64,000 nucleotides of DNA, from positions 6,589,501 through 6,653,500 of the forward strand of contig CATNEN010000002.1 in NCBI GenBank assembly GCA_950097015.1. The letters run 5' to 3'. The first letter of the stretch is position 1, and each line of letters starts with the position of its first letter. Both the position numbers and the translations under genes were made by a program. The DNA comes from Macrostomum hystrix (lineage: Eukaryota > Platyhelminthes > Macrostomidae). The notes below the pieces were generated by a model. The model was not told the DNA's origin. It saw nothing but the letters and a program-made list of their open reading frames with translations, and did not search any database. Below, in pieces: positions 1-11,590 of this stretch.

Positions 1-1669
1 CACAGTTTTAGCTAGTGTGTTAGCAGTCTATGTGCTGTTTCTGCTTGAAATTTGCATCAGCAAAGTCATAAATGAGATATTATTGTGACAAACTCTGCAT
101 ACTTTTTTGTAAAATGTCAGGAATACAAAATTATTGCTCTTGTTCAGCACTTTTGTTAAGTCAAGATGGATTTGAGACAAAATAAATTGTCAAGCTAAGC
201 TTATATAGCTATCTCCCAATATACTAGCACTGTCTTAAACTTGCAATATAGGGTGAGGTATCTTGGTATAAGACACAAATTTCTCCAGTGAAATGAATAA
301 TCAACCCCCAACATTTAAGTTGAAAGTCAGAAACTCTAACCACTAGAATACAACCATCCCAATACATTGTAAAAAATATAAACATAATATCATTTGATTA
401 TGAAAACATTTAAAACTCATGTTTACAAGAGTTTATACAAGTTAAACTGTGTTCACACTGTTTACACCAAAAATATTTTATAAAATCCAGTTATAAGACA
501 AATTGTTAAGGGGAAAAGTGCAATAAAAAGTATTATCTGAGGATGGGAGGATGGAATAAGATACATTGCAGTAATAAGTATAATACTTATAGTTACAGAT
601 ATGGATCTAGATATAGATACTGATAGGCAATATGAAAATTTTGGACATTTGGATATGGATACAGGAAACCATAAATATTTGTTTGCCATGTAACTCTAAT
701 ATACATGTACAATGTGGTAGCATATTCTAGCAAGTTGTTATGTGGATAAGATCAGCATTATAGGCACTGATTAAAATATAATCTAACTTCAAAAATAGCC
801 ACTTTGGTAACAACAAGGCCTACATCAGGAATATAATAAATGACAGATTGAAAATTTTACAATAGTAAAATATCACAAATGAAAAACTATAAGCCTAGAG
901 TAATACAAATAGTTTATATGCAATAAATATAGTTTGTATTTTAGTGTTACAGCATTACAGCATTGTGTATGTGCCCATTGTATTCTTTTCCATCTATCAC
1001 AATTTAAACTTTATTATGCCATATACATATTTGTATAATATTTGTATACATGGTATATGCTACACATTGAAATTTGTAGTTCTTTGTGACTTTTGATTCA
1101 GTGAAATAAATACTCAGACTACTAAGTTTGTGAACAGCTTGATTTCAAAATAAAAACATTATTAAGACTAAAACTTCAACATTAGGGCCTATGTTTTTAT
1201 AATAAAGACCAGATATAACTAGCTAGATCAGTCATACTCATAGCATAGTATATATTTGTCACCAAAGTGGACTGTTAGCTATCACAGATCTGTGTGGATA
1301 CATATATTTGTTGGCACTATTATTTAAACAACATTTATATAACTGAAAATTGTGTGGTGGCCTATTCCAACAAGCTGCTGTGTAGATAAGGTGGAAATTA
1401 TTGGCATTGATGGATGCAAGTTTGTGTTGATAAAATTCGCACTAGTCACACAAGACCATGCAGATGCAGATAAGCACTGCCTTATGGTTTTCCAGCAGAA
1501 CTGTAGTTTCAATTGTTCATTATCATTATCATTTAGGCTTAATAATGAAAATGCAAAAACATATTTAGTATATAAGATTTAGTATAGGTGGATTGGATCA
1601 GATGTCTCTTACTTACAGAGTTCCAGTACCTGGCGCTGTCAGTACCAGTACCAGTACAGTACAGTACCA
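1..1669. other. AT-rich spacer, no gene seen
   Basis: This stretch is AT-rich with no convincing coding exon; the short open frames lack domain character. Two segments, near 711-770 and 1352-1410, resemble each other (both read roughly GTGGT.GC.TATTC.A.CAAG.TG.TGTGTAGATAAG), so an old duplicated element may lie here. A short GTACCAGTACCAG-like repeat sits at 1641-1669, just before the transposon. Confidence 0.6.
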
Positions 1670-1677
1670 GTTCAGGG

Positions 1678-3101
1678 GGTACCTGGACACTTCATCATCT
1701 TACAAGTAGGGGTCCCAATCCCGGGATCCCGGGGATCCCGGCTTTTTGTTAGTGTTCGAGATCCTGGGATTAGGGGTCCGGGATCCCGGTAAACACGGGA
1801 TTGGAATTCACATGGCGATGGCCGATGGCCTAGATGGACACTGGGGTGACTGGGCCCACTGGCCCGGGCCACGCCGAACGCCCGCAACTAAGGAAAAGAA
1901 ATGAGGCAGAAAAAGGGGGTGGGGTGGGGTGGGGACTGGGTTCTGCTGAGTCTGCGCCTCTGTGTGCGTGAGGTTGTCTGTGTTGGGGGCAGAGGCACCA
2001 GCGCAGCGTATGCAGTTCTAATTTCTAACCTTCTAATCCAAGGGGTGAGGAGGGTGTTGTTTAGTATGTATGTACAACTGTACATGGATAGTGAACACTG
2101 AACACTGCTGAACATCGCACAAGGATTAGAAAGCCAAGACTCATGAGTCATGACCTTGGGGTGGGTTATCCCTATAAAATTTAACTTGTATAGAAATGAT
2201 AAACAACTGGAAGGAAACTGGCAATGGCAACGCAAGCAATACATTTTTTTGAATCAACGATACGATAAAAAAGAGCCCACTTTGCTGACCACAAAAAGTA
2301 GCTTGCGTGCTGACTGCTATAGTGTCAAATCAAATGTCAATTCTATGTACTTGGAAATGGAAATATGGATGGAAATATATTGCATCGAATCCATCGATGG
2401 AAGGAAGGAATGTGACAATTGTGACAAGAAATAAGTGACCAAGGATAAGTGATATGAACTATCTTTAACTCTTTTATCAATGCAGTGTAAGCTGGAAAGT
2501 AGAAAGAAACCCAAATGATGCTCAATTGGTTGAGAAATTTGTTTTTTTGGACAATGGAAAGCTTCCGGTAAATTTGTTTGTTCAATCCCGGGATTGGCCT
2601 GGGATCCCGGGATTGGCCTGGGATCCCGGGATTGGGTCATTTTTTTGTCCGGGATCCCGGGATTGTAAAATGTCCGGGATTTGGGACCACTAGGCCTACT
2701 TACAAGTTCATCATCCAGATGACGATCTATCCAATATCTTAGAGGGTGGATGACGAAGAGACTTAGACTTGAGGACACTTCGTCATCTATAAAACAAAAG
2801 TTTTTTAGGTTAGAACAGAACCACCACTCCCCACCCCTCCTCACATCGTGTTAGCACCTATCTTTCAACACTTATAATGAAATCAGTTTCGACACCTCTT
2901 TTTGACAATTTAGAGTGTGAAGTGTGTTCACACCTCTGCCCCACCACCCCACCCTCACTTTATTGATGACGAACTTGATTGCTTGTTATTAGTAGATGAC
3001 GAACTGACCAAACTTTAAAGCATGCCAATTGGCTGGATGACGAAGTGTCCTACCTTCCAAGTGGATGACGAAGTTGTAAGATGACGAAGTGTCTAGGATC
3101 C
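1678..3101. mobile_element. Non-autonomous TIR DNA transposon (outer element), 8-bp target duplication
   Basis: The element is bounded by identical 8-bp direct repeats GTTCAGGG at 1670-1677 and 3102-3109. The left end (1678 onward, GGTACCTGGACACTTC...) is the inverted complement of the right end (...GAAGTGTCTAGGATCC, ending 3101). The ends match at 24 of 28 positions. If the inner insertion at 1707-2698 is removed, the match extends to about 34 of 40. Sub-repeats of GGATGACGAAGTG recur near the right end (2740-3090). No transposase is seen, so it must have moved in trans. An 8-bp duplication fits hAT, P or Merlin; the GG start would suit Merlin. The superfamily is inference. Confidence 0.75.
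1707..2698. mobile_element. Second TIR transposon inserted in the left end of the outer element (hAT-like)
   Basis: Identical 8-bp repeats CTTACAAG flank it at 1699-1706 and 2699-2706. Its left end TAGGGGTCCCAATCCCGG pairs with the reverse complement of its right end, TAGGCCTAGTGGTCCCAAAT, with a small indel. Both ends also carry repeated CCCGGGATCCCGGG palindromes (1715-1740 and 2586-2665). It is 992 bp long with no recognisable transposase. Removing it restores a continuous terminal repeat of the outer element, which supports both boundaries. The 8-bp duplication and the TAGGG-like start fit the hAT superfamily, which is inference. Confidence 0.75.
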
Positions 3102-3109
3102 GTTCAGGG

Positions 3110-6100
3110 CTAGCTAGTAGGCCTACCAATGCCTACATAAATTAAACTAAAAAACAATGTCAAAACAAACAAAATACAGAATGGCAAAAAAAAAAGAAAA
3201 AAAAAGAAATTGTCTACAAAACTTTACAATCACATTAAACCTACAGCCTTGCCTTTCGAATTTTTTTAATCTTTTCTTTTACACCTATCTCAACTAATAA
3301 CAACACAAAATTAACAAAAAATCGTTAATTTATTATCAATAACTCCAAAACCCTACAATACATATATTAGTATCGGCATCGCCTTATATTCGATTCGTTA
3401 TACACAAAATTTTATAGCAATTAACTCGCTGCGTCTAAGTCAAATATATTAACGTTACGGCCCATTAAAAAATTAAACTCGTAAATAATTTCATAAAAAT
3501 TTTTCTGCAAAGAAACAAATTTACTTGCCTAAGTAAGAAAATAATTTAATAGTTTACTAAATATGCATAAAAAGTCACTTAAAAATCACAAAATCAGTAA
3601 ATCTAAAAAAATCTGATATAACTTTTTACAAGGCTAGAGATATGTGCGCAACGAGATCCGTTGGTCAGATTAAGCTGAAAGTCAGATTGCAGAAGTCAGA
3701 TTGCAGAAGGTTAAGTTCCGTGTCCGAAACACAAATCCGGAGGGAAACATTATTTGTCAACAGGTCTGTAAGCTTTTAGAGCCCTATCGAGCATCATATC
3801 GGAGTTGTAGGCACTCCAGTCTCCCCACTCAAAAAACCAAGCTGCGAATTTAAGATACACTTGCGCACTCATGCACGGTGTCGTTCGTCAGATGAATTCA
3901 AAAGTGCTATTGCGGCTCCCAACAGTGGCACGGCAATCAATATACTTTTTTCAACAATAAAATTTCAAATAACGCAAGTTTTAACTTAGCTAATACACAT
4001 ATGTGCAATACGCTTCAATCCTATAAAAGCATTTGATCCTGCGAATCATAAGTAAACATTTAGAGTTCCATTTTGCATAACCGAGGTCAACAGAAAGTCA
4101 AATGCTATATCAGCTAAATTGTTTTGTTGAAGCTACTAATTTGCGTGCCTATTGGTCTTAATTGTTTATCTAAAGGACGCAATTTTAATTACTTAACTTT
4201 AGCTGTCTGAAAACATACGCTCACATCCTACTTTTAAATTGATTAAAATTTTTTGTATATTTTAAATGTAAGTATAATCTATTTTAAGTCTTATCTATAT
4301 CGACAACTTGTAAAAAAATTTCAATTGTGAAATATGAGTTTGATGTTGGGCAAAAAGGTTCAGTAAATGCTGCAAGGACGCCAGTAGACAGCCAAATAGA
4401 AATAACTTGATTCTTTAGCTCGTAGTCATCTGGCTAGGGTAAAAGCAGAACAGAAATTTATACAAAAAACGTTCAAAGAAGCAGGTTTTAATACCGGATA
4501 AATAGAGGATGCAAAACCTGCCTTTTGACTATCGCATTGAGTTGCGACGACATTCGCATATTGAGAAATTAGCTGCTTCGGGGAGAAGTTCGCTTATAGG
4601 GGAAATTTCTTAACTAAATTTGCAAACTAGAGATAGTATGCAGTATATACAAGGAGCAAAAGAAACAAGGAGGAAAAAATAAGCGTCTCATTGCAAGCAA
4701 CTTGCTAGATTTCATTTAAAAAAGTGGTAGCTTTTGAGTTGGAACTATTAGTTACATTATTAGTTATTAGTTACAATATTTTACAGTCACTAAAAAATCT
4801 CCATTTTTTCAAATGGCCTCTTTGGCTTCCACAGCCGGGTTGTCCTGGCCAAGCTGGTATTTGGCATCGGAGAGCGGGGTGTTGAAGCTGCAGATTCCAA
4901 TTCTGCTTGGATTTCTGAATTGTTTTTATGGGGTCTGGCTTCTCTAGTAAAGGTGGTGCTTGTGTAACGCTAAATCGAAGGCTCGTAAGCTTTTGGTAGC
5001 GATGGCCCGGGAAACTGCCATTCGGCAGGAATCCGCAACATTGATTAAATTTAAAGAGTGAAGATGGAAGAATGATTGAAAACTGAACTTTTGAATTCCA
5101 TTAGTTTAATCAATTTTTAGCAGACCATCATCTCTCGCGTTCAAGGTCTGCTAAAATTAAGATTCCAGCGACAAATATAACGCGGCCATCAATGATACCA
5201 GCGCAGCGATGGCACCTGCAGCTAGGCCTCCTGCATGGTCCTGGAGCATCTACTGGAAGTCGGATCAGGTCCGTGTAAATAACAGATTGGTTAAGACTAT
5301 GTGTGGCAATTACCGTCTAGTGAAGTGTTGCATCGCAGTCCTGTTAAAATGCGAACAATAACTTTATCGATACAATTCGATCGAGTTATTTCTGTCACAG
5401 AGTCATCGGCAGATGGATTTGTATCATTGTACGGTCAAATTGTATACTTGTACATTTCCGTTTAACTCAAACACAGCGCATCGCATAGCATAGTTGATTG
5501 CATGATAGCAGAAAATAGGTTAGAAAACAATATACGAGTTCTGAGCTTTCTGTGAAAGCAAGAAATATGCACACAGTTCTTTTGTTTAAAATTATGTGGT
5601 TTAGTTTGATTGAAATACATTTAACAACCTTTTAACAACCACTAAGATTATATTTTAGAAACTTCTATAGAAAAAGATTGGTTTGTAATCACTGCACGGC
5701 TATGCCTCCTCATGCTTTCAGGCCCTCACAATGCACATGCGTTTATTTTGATTCATCAACTTTGGCTTGTTTGATGCTGCAGTAACCAACAATTGCCCGC
5801 CGTACGTGTGTACGTGACACACGATGAACTGGGTTCGGGCTACAGGAAGTGCCGGCATACCGGACGACGGTCTGCGAATCATCTAGGTATAGGATTGAAG
5901 TGTTTCGTTTAAGTGCAATTAAATTTAATAGAAAAAATGTACTTCAGTAAGATAAAAGGCTAATTTATCTGCGTTTTCCACTTTGGGGGGGGGAAAAGAG
6001 CAACAGACATGTTGGCGCACTTTCCAACACTGAGTCGATGGCCACCGTCAGCGGTCCGAGTACGTCAATGGATTTAATAATGAGGGCGAGAGCCTCAACT

Positions 6101-6585
6101 GCTGGATTGGACTGGAGCAGCTGCAGCAGCTCACCGCCACCGGAGTGTGGAGAGTTCAGCGACTGGAGTGACTATATTGGCACTGGGCTGAGAATGCGCC
6201 ATTCTCTGTGACAAGTACAGAGCCTCAATCGCTGGGACCACTGGATGCGAGCAGCTGTCAAGCGTCGGTCAGCGGGTTGATTCATAATACTCACCAAACA
6301 ATTTCAGCAGTTCAGTGTTTCTGACGTTTGCGCTGCAGAGAGGTCAGCAGTGGTGTTTGGTTGTTGCAATTGTTTAAGAATGTAATTAGCTCGAGACATC
6401 TAGCAAACAGGAAACCGGAGACTCCAACATGAGCTCAGACTTCACAGCTTTTTGGCAGATGGAATTAAAAAGAGAGGCGACAACAAAGGGAGGTTTTCGA
6501 ATGGCATGGCTTTTTTGTAAGGATTATCATTGGAAAAATGGCGCAATTAGTACAAGAGACTATATAGACTTCTAGTTATTACAAT
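3110..6585. other. Spacer without recognised genes
   Basis: This is AT-rich spacer with purine and pyrimidine tracts. A perfect hairpin lies near 5116-5160: the arms AGCAGACC and GGTCTGCT, with flanking A/T pairs, enclose about 20 nt. The less AT-rich parts (4800-5030, 5180-5340, 5990-6300) gave no coherent long frame or splice structure and could be old transposon debris or non-coding exons. I cannot assign a function. Confidence 0.5.
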
Positions 6586-6589
6586 GAGG

Positions 6590-7450
6590 TTTTGAGAGAA
6601 GCAGTTAGAAATGCGATTCGTACAATGCTTGCGTACAATGTACCGGAGCAACTGCTTTCTGCCATTATGGCGAGGTACCGGACACGACCGCTTCGGTGAC
6701 AGATGGACTGTCGGACCAATCAGCATATAGTCAGGCGTTCTGTAGGGTGACACTGCCGCCTTTCCTGTTTGTGCTGGACTGGGTGCTGAGGACTAGCCTG
6801 CCCAACCCGGACGACGGCTTCCTGCTGAAGGCGCACGAGGCAGCGGCAACCGGAGAAGCGGCTTTCCGTTCTCGGCTACGCGGATCACCTCGCGCTGCTG
6901 TCAACGATGGCCGAAGGCGTTGAGCGGCTGCTGGATGGCCTGACGGCGGCAGCATCGCGGGTCGGACTCATGCAGAACGCGCGGAAGAGGGTCATCTTGA
7001 CGGTGCCCTCTGACCTGTCTGCCAAGATCAATTGTAGAGACGCTGACGGGGATGTAATCAGGCTTACCCGGTTCTTGTACCTCGGTGGCCTCATGCCGGA
7101 CGTTGCGAACGACCTGGTGAGGATCGACGAGGACTGACCTGAGCCGCCTTTCGCTGTGTGCGCTCCGTGCTCCAATCTGAGGCCCTGGAAAACGGGCTCA
7201 GGGCTCGGCTGTTTCAGGCAGTCGTTGAGACTGTGTTGCTGTATAACGCCGAGATTTCCTGACCGGCTTCTTAGTGATGCTGGCGCCCCGGACCAAGCTA
7301 GCTGTTATGACTTTTTGAGGTCTTTGGCCCAGAGAGACGATCTCTGACTCCTCCCCTCTTTCTGGCCACTGCGTGGGGAGCAGTACTTTGTTCATGTTGC
7401 TGTTGTTGTTGTTTGTATATAATTACTCTTACGTAATACCGTTTATTAAA
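6590..7450 (+). pseudogene. Decayed non-LTR retrotransposon (LINE) reverse transcriptase fragment
   Basis: Three frames together give the middle and C-terminal part of a LINE reverse transcriptase. First comes ...MLAYNVPEQLLSAIMARY..., then PPFLFVLDWVLRTSLP (about 6750-6810), then the palm motif region GYADHLALLSTMAEGVERLL (about 6874-6935), then INCRDADGDVIRLTRFLYLG (about 7027-7085), and last LRARLFQAVVETVLLYNAE (about 7195-7253). The catalytic YADD is changed to YADH, at least two frameshifts separate the blocks, and stops follow. A TGTTGTTG-rich tail and A/T run at 7390-7450 fit a LINE 3' end. It is dead. The clade cannot be fixed by eye; CR1, Jockey and RTE relatives are possible. Confidence 0.8.
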
Positions 7451-8843
7451 GTTCATGATTTAAATGCGAGAACTAAGAATGCAATGAATAGTGGCTCTCA
7501 ACTCTATCAAGGAGAACCAAAACGTTGAAAATGCTTGCGGCGAGAAAGAAAAAATCATAAAAAACGGGGAGCATAATAGGAAATTCTTGGAAATTTTGAC
7601 TAAAGTAGTTCACTTGGGCCTAGGCCCTTGTCCCAGCGGAGTATTTAAAAAAAACATCGATGACTTGATTGCAAAATAGCAAAAACGTGCCCAAAATATT
7701 TAACAAATTTGAAATTGCACTCCAGCTATTCGTTTGCTAAAACAAACATTTGAGTAACTTTCAAACGGTAAACAGAAATGCAATAAAAACTCTAATCACC
7801 AGAATTGAAAAACGTGATTAAACGCGAAATAATATTCTAATTGTCGTTTAAAATGTCTGTTGCTGGATGCGTTTGTCGATTTTAAAGTGAAAAAATCAGT
7901 ACATTTTACTTGCATTGCATTCCAAGTGAATATTTGCATGCTTTGAATGACATGGAGTTGAACTATCAGTATTTTGTTCCGACATAAAACTTTATTAACT
8001 ATTAGCTTTCTAATGCTAAAGTGCATAATGCTGTTTTACTTTGTAGCTAACTCTATTTGGAAGCAAAACACTTGCGGTGTAACAAAAAGGAGTTTATTTT
8101 TTAGTTTTGATATATATATAATTGATAGCAAACTTTAAATTGAATACTGTGTGCCTCGCCCTTAGTTATACATTTTTAACTTCATAAATTCGATTTATTA
8201 TTTTTAGCCTACGTGTGTCAATGTGAGGTTAATATTTATGCATTAAGCATACAACAGTAAACATTTTTTGAGTTGTTTGTAATGTCAGCTCTTATCAAGT
8301 AGCTGTGCGACCAAGCACTTCATTATATTTATGTGACCTTGTATTCTTTAAACTCATTTGTATCCTTCCTTTTGTTTAATTTGGACTTACCTATTTATAA
8401 GTAACAAGTTTAGTAAATATATATTTAGCTCAAATGTTTTCTTCTCTCATGGGAGAAAAGTATACTTAATTGACTTTGTGACTGACAGTTTTGTAATAGT
8501 GCAATCGACTAAAAAGTGGTTGTAACTCTATCAATTCATCAATGAGTTTAACTCTATATTTAATACTAAATCAAAACACATGCCCCATGAATTTAATTAA
8601 ATTATATTATAATTGTGTTATCAGATTAATAGATATATTTCTTATACTCTTTTTTAAATTATATTAATTGAAATTTCAATTACACATTGTTTCACAGCAC
8701 TTGCTCTTTTTAACAAGCTTATGCATATTAAGCATAGAACTTAGAAATTAATTTATAGGTGAGCAATAATTAAAGTAAAAAAATCGTGAAAACTAAACCT
8801 GAAGACCCACAGCCTCAGTCAGTGATAATAGCAGCAATCAGCC
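7451..8843. other. AT-rich spacer and upstream region of the zinc-finger gene
   Basis: No coding exon is supported. The part up to about 8800 is strongly AT-rich. The last bases contain three in-frame stops (TGA TAA TAG) directly upstream of the ATG at 8844, so the downstream start is not an artefact of an open 5' frame. No clear TATA box was identified. Confidence 0.5.
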
Positions 8844-9074
8844 ATGAGCTTACCAGAATACAGTGACAGTGTTGACCTGCAGTCTTGCTCCACCTGCGGT
8901 CGCACATTCCGGCCCGATGTGCTGGTCAAGCACGCGCCGATCTGTCGCAAATCGGCACAAAAGAAGCGCCGCGTGTTCGAGTCCGGCAAGCAGCGAGCCA
9001 CCGGATCCGACGTGCCAATTAACAAGATCATCAAAGTGAATCAGCCACCGCCACGCGATCCAGCCAAAGTTCAG
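8844..9074 (+). CDS. ZC2HC1-type gene, exon 1
   Basis: This exon encodes 77 residues starting MSLPEYSDSVDLQ and contains the first C2HC finger. It ends in ...CCAAAGTTCAG followed by the donor GTGAGC, phase 0. Three stops in the same frame immediately precede the ATG. Confidence 0.88.
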
Positions 9075-11107
9075 GTGAGCTTCATTTCATGAGCAGCGAA
9101 TTGCTCATTGTTAGCCGTGCTCTTTGCATTCGTTGAAACATTTTCGAAGTCTACTCTAACAGTTTGAAGCGTGATTTTTATTTTACTTCCTGTTCGATAA
9201 GTTCCTAATGTCTCATGGTTGAGTAGTCTTGGATGTTGAGTAGTCTTGTGTTTAGGATGTTGAGTAGTCTTGTGTTTAGGATGTTGAGTAGTCTTGTGTT
9301 TAGGATGTTGAGTAGTCTTGTGTTTAGGATGTTGAGTAGTCTTGTGTTTAGGATGTTGAGTAGTCTTGTGTTTAGGATGTTGAGTAGTCTTGTGTTTAGG
9401 ATGTTGAGTAGTCTTGTGTTTAGGATGTTGAGTAGTCTTGTGTTTAGGATGTTGAGTAGTCTTGTCCTCTCTTGTGTCTCATGTATTGAGTAGTCTTGTG
9501 TCTCATGTATTGAGTAGTCTTGTGTCTCATGTATTGAGTAGTCTTGTGTCTCATGTATTGAGTAGTCTTGTGTCTCATGTATTGAGTAGTCTTGTGTCTC
9601 ATGTATTGAGTAGTCTTGTGTCTCATGTATTGAGTAGTCTTGTGTCTCATGTATTGAGTAGTCTTGTGTCTCATGTATTGAGTAGTCTTGTGTCTCATGT
9701 ATTGAGTAGTCTTGTGTCTCATGTATTGAGTAGTCTTGTGTCTCATGTATTGAGTAGTCTTGTGTCTCATGTATTGAGTAGTCTTGTGTCTCATGTATTG
9801 AGTAGTCTTGTGTCTCATGTATTGAGTAGTCTTGTGTCTCATGTATTGAGTAGTCTTGTGTCTCATGTATTGAGTAGTCTTGTGTCTCATGTATTGAGTA
9901 GTCTTGTGTCTCATGTATTGAGTAGTCTTGTGTCTCATGTATTGAGTCGCCTTGAGTCTCAGATGTTGCGTAGTCTTGTTTTTTCCCGATGTTTAGTTCG
10001 TCTTGTATTTCGAACGTTTCGACTGTTGATCAGTCTTGTGTATTTAGTGTTTACTAATCTCGAGTCTTCCTAATAGTGTGGCACATAATGTTGGCGCTAC
10101 ACTCTCATTTATCAAATTTTGGAGTTTAGAGTTGTCCAGACTGGGTGTCAGAATTCATACTTGCACAGACAAATATTAAAGCAGTCTCGGTTTAGTCGCA
10201 TGGCGTTCGCGCTGTCCCCCAGGCTGCCGCCGAGCGCAAGCACAACTGGCGCCAGCGGCACGAGGACTTCATCCGAAACATCCGGGCCGCCAAGCAGTAC
10301 CAGCACGCGGCCGAGACTGGCGCCCCGCTGCCGCCGCCGCCGCCGCCAACCATTGATCCCTCGCTGATCCTCTGCGACTACTGCGGTCGTCGCTTCAGCG
10401 AGAAAGCCGCCGACAGGCACATCCCGTTCTGTCGGGAGAAAAACGCCCGCATCAGCGGTCCTGGCGGAGGCGGCGGCGGACGCGGCGGCGGCATGACGAT
10501 GAAGACCAACCAGTACAACACCAGCGACGCTCACCAGAAGATGGCCGTCCGCACCCAGTACCAGCCGCCAAAACCGCGCGTCGCCGCACCATCTTCGTCA
10601 GCTGGCGGAGGCGCAGCTCCTGGCACCCGGGTGCCAAGCGGTGGCGCCCCTCTGCGCACCGGGAAAACCGTCAAAGACTACATGGACGCCAGGGAGCTGG
10701 CGGCGGAGAGTCGGGGAAATTCCGGCGGCGCGGCCGGCCGAGGCTCCGGCCCCGGAGCAGCGAGATATGGCGGCGCTGGCGGCGCTGGACCCGCGCGCTA
10801 CGGTGGAGGAGCCGGTGCTGGCGCCGCTGCAACGGGCCCAGCGCGATACGGATATGGCGGCGGTGCCGGCGGCGGTGGCGGCGGCGGCGGCGGCGGTGGC
10901 GGCGGTCCATCGAACGGCAGCGCCGGCTACGGCAGATCGCCAGCTGCTGGACCTCGCAGCGGAGGCGGCGGCTTTGGAGGGCCGCCAAGCGCCGGCGGCG
11001 GCAACGGCGGCCTGTCGAACTTCTGTCACGAGTGCGGCAACAAGTATCCCACAGGCACGGCGAAGTTCTGTGTTCAGTGCGGCTGCAAGCGGGTCTCTAT
11101 CAGCTGA
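8844..11107 (+). CDS. Zinc finger C2HC domain protein, ZC2HC1 type (gene level, two exons)
   Basis: CDS is join(8844..9074,10223..11107), 371 residues. Both exons end or begin in phase 0 at GTGAGC and CCCCCAG. The protein has an N-terminal C2HC finger (CSTCGRTFRPDVLVKHAPIC, residues about 15-34), then the basic conserved stretch ERKHNWRQRHEDFIRNIRAA after the junction. A second C2HC finger follows (CDYCGRRFSEKAADRHIPFC, about 127-146), then a long Gly/Ala-rich linker, and a C-terminal zinc ribbon with CHECG and CVQCG. Two C2HC fingers plus a terminal ribbon is the ZC2HC1A/B layout. The glycine tract makes it longer than the human protein, which is about 325 residues. The molecular role of the family is poorly known; the fingers presumably bind zinc. 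In-frame stops just upstream support the ATG. An AATAAA lies at 11585-11590. Confidence 0.88.
9211..10060. repeat. 24-bp intronic minisatellite, two subfamilies
   Basis: It fills most of the single intron (9075-10222). The shared core is TTGAGTAGTCTTGTGT. About ten units carry TTAGGATG as the remaining 8 bases (about 9231-9466). After a 10-12 bp transition, about twenty units carry CTCATGTA instead (about 9478-9945), followed by decayed copies to 10060. Since 24 is a multiple of three, the array stays open in several frames on both strands; those frames are artefacts. Confidence 0.95.
10223..11107 (+). CDS. ZC2HC1-type gene, exon 2
   Basis: It begins after the acceptor GCTGTCCCCCAG and reads AAAERKHNWRQRHEDF in the frame of exon 1. 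It encodes 294 residues: the second C2HC finger, a low-complexity linker rich in GGC/GCC codons (about 10720-11010), and the zinc ribbon CHECGNKYPTGTAKFCVQCG, then TGA at 11105-11107. The open frames in other registers over this segment are shadows caused by its GC-rich repeats. Confidence 0.88.
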   Translation, partial: AAAERKHNWRQRHEDFIRNIRAAKQYQHAAETGAPLPPPPPPTIDPSLILCDYCGRRFSEKAADRHIPFCREKNARISGPGGGGGGRGGGMTMKTNQYNTSDAHQKMAVRTQYQPPKPRVAAPSSSAGGGAAPGTRVPSGGAPLRTGKTVKDYMDARELAAESRGNSGGAAGRGSGPGAARYGGAGGAGPARYGGGAGAGAAATGPARYGYGGGAGGGGGGGGGGGGGPSNGSAGYGRSPAAGPRSGGGGFGGPPSAGGGNGGLSNFCHECGNKYPTGTAKFCVQCGCKRVSIS

Positions 11108-11584
11108 AGCGGCTGTTGACAGAATCGATTCGAAACTTGCTTGCAAATTACCCAAAATATTTACTCCTTAATTTTGTCTCTATCAGGCTCTTTCTCAGTG
11201 TGCTATATTACTAAATATAATTAACGTACAGTACAATTGGAACCAAGCAGAGATTTCCGTCACTACATTAGCTAATACTAGCCAGGCTCAGTTGCCTATT
11301 AGAGAGACGATCAGTTAGGCGAAAATGCATATCACAGAGTTTTTATTCAATGAAAGTTAATTTTTCTAATCCAAAAAATAAATTCACTAATTTCTATTGA
11401 CATCAGATGTGGTCTTGTTTGTGCATATCTAATGCTCTAATTGTGCCCTTATTCGATCCGTCCTTTTGTTTTAGCAGTTCTATAAATAGCCGTCCAAGTC
11501 AACACACCCCACCCTGCTGCTTATTTTCTTTGCCTTTCGATGCACTCGGAGGACATATTTTCAAGCTATTTACACTTCAGCTCT

Positions 11585-11590
11585 AATAAA
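11585..11590 (+). terminator. Likely polyadenylation signal of the zinc-finger gene
   Basis: AATAAA lies about 480 bp after the stop codon. A second AATAAA-like hexamer lies near 11376. Either could be used. Confidence 0.45.

Noticed and set aside
1352-1582. Small plus-strand frame (MWWPIPTSCCVDKVEI)
   Set aside because: Its likeness to 711-770 is a DNA-level repeat; there is no conserved frame.
10148-11171. Several frames overlapping exon 2 of the zinc-finger gene
   Set aside because: Shadows of a GC-rich low-complexity exon; only one frame carries zinc-binding motifs and matches exon 1 phase.
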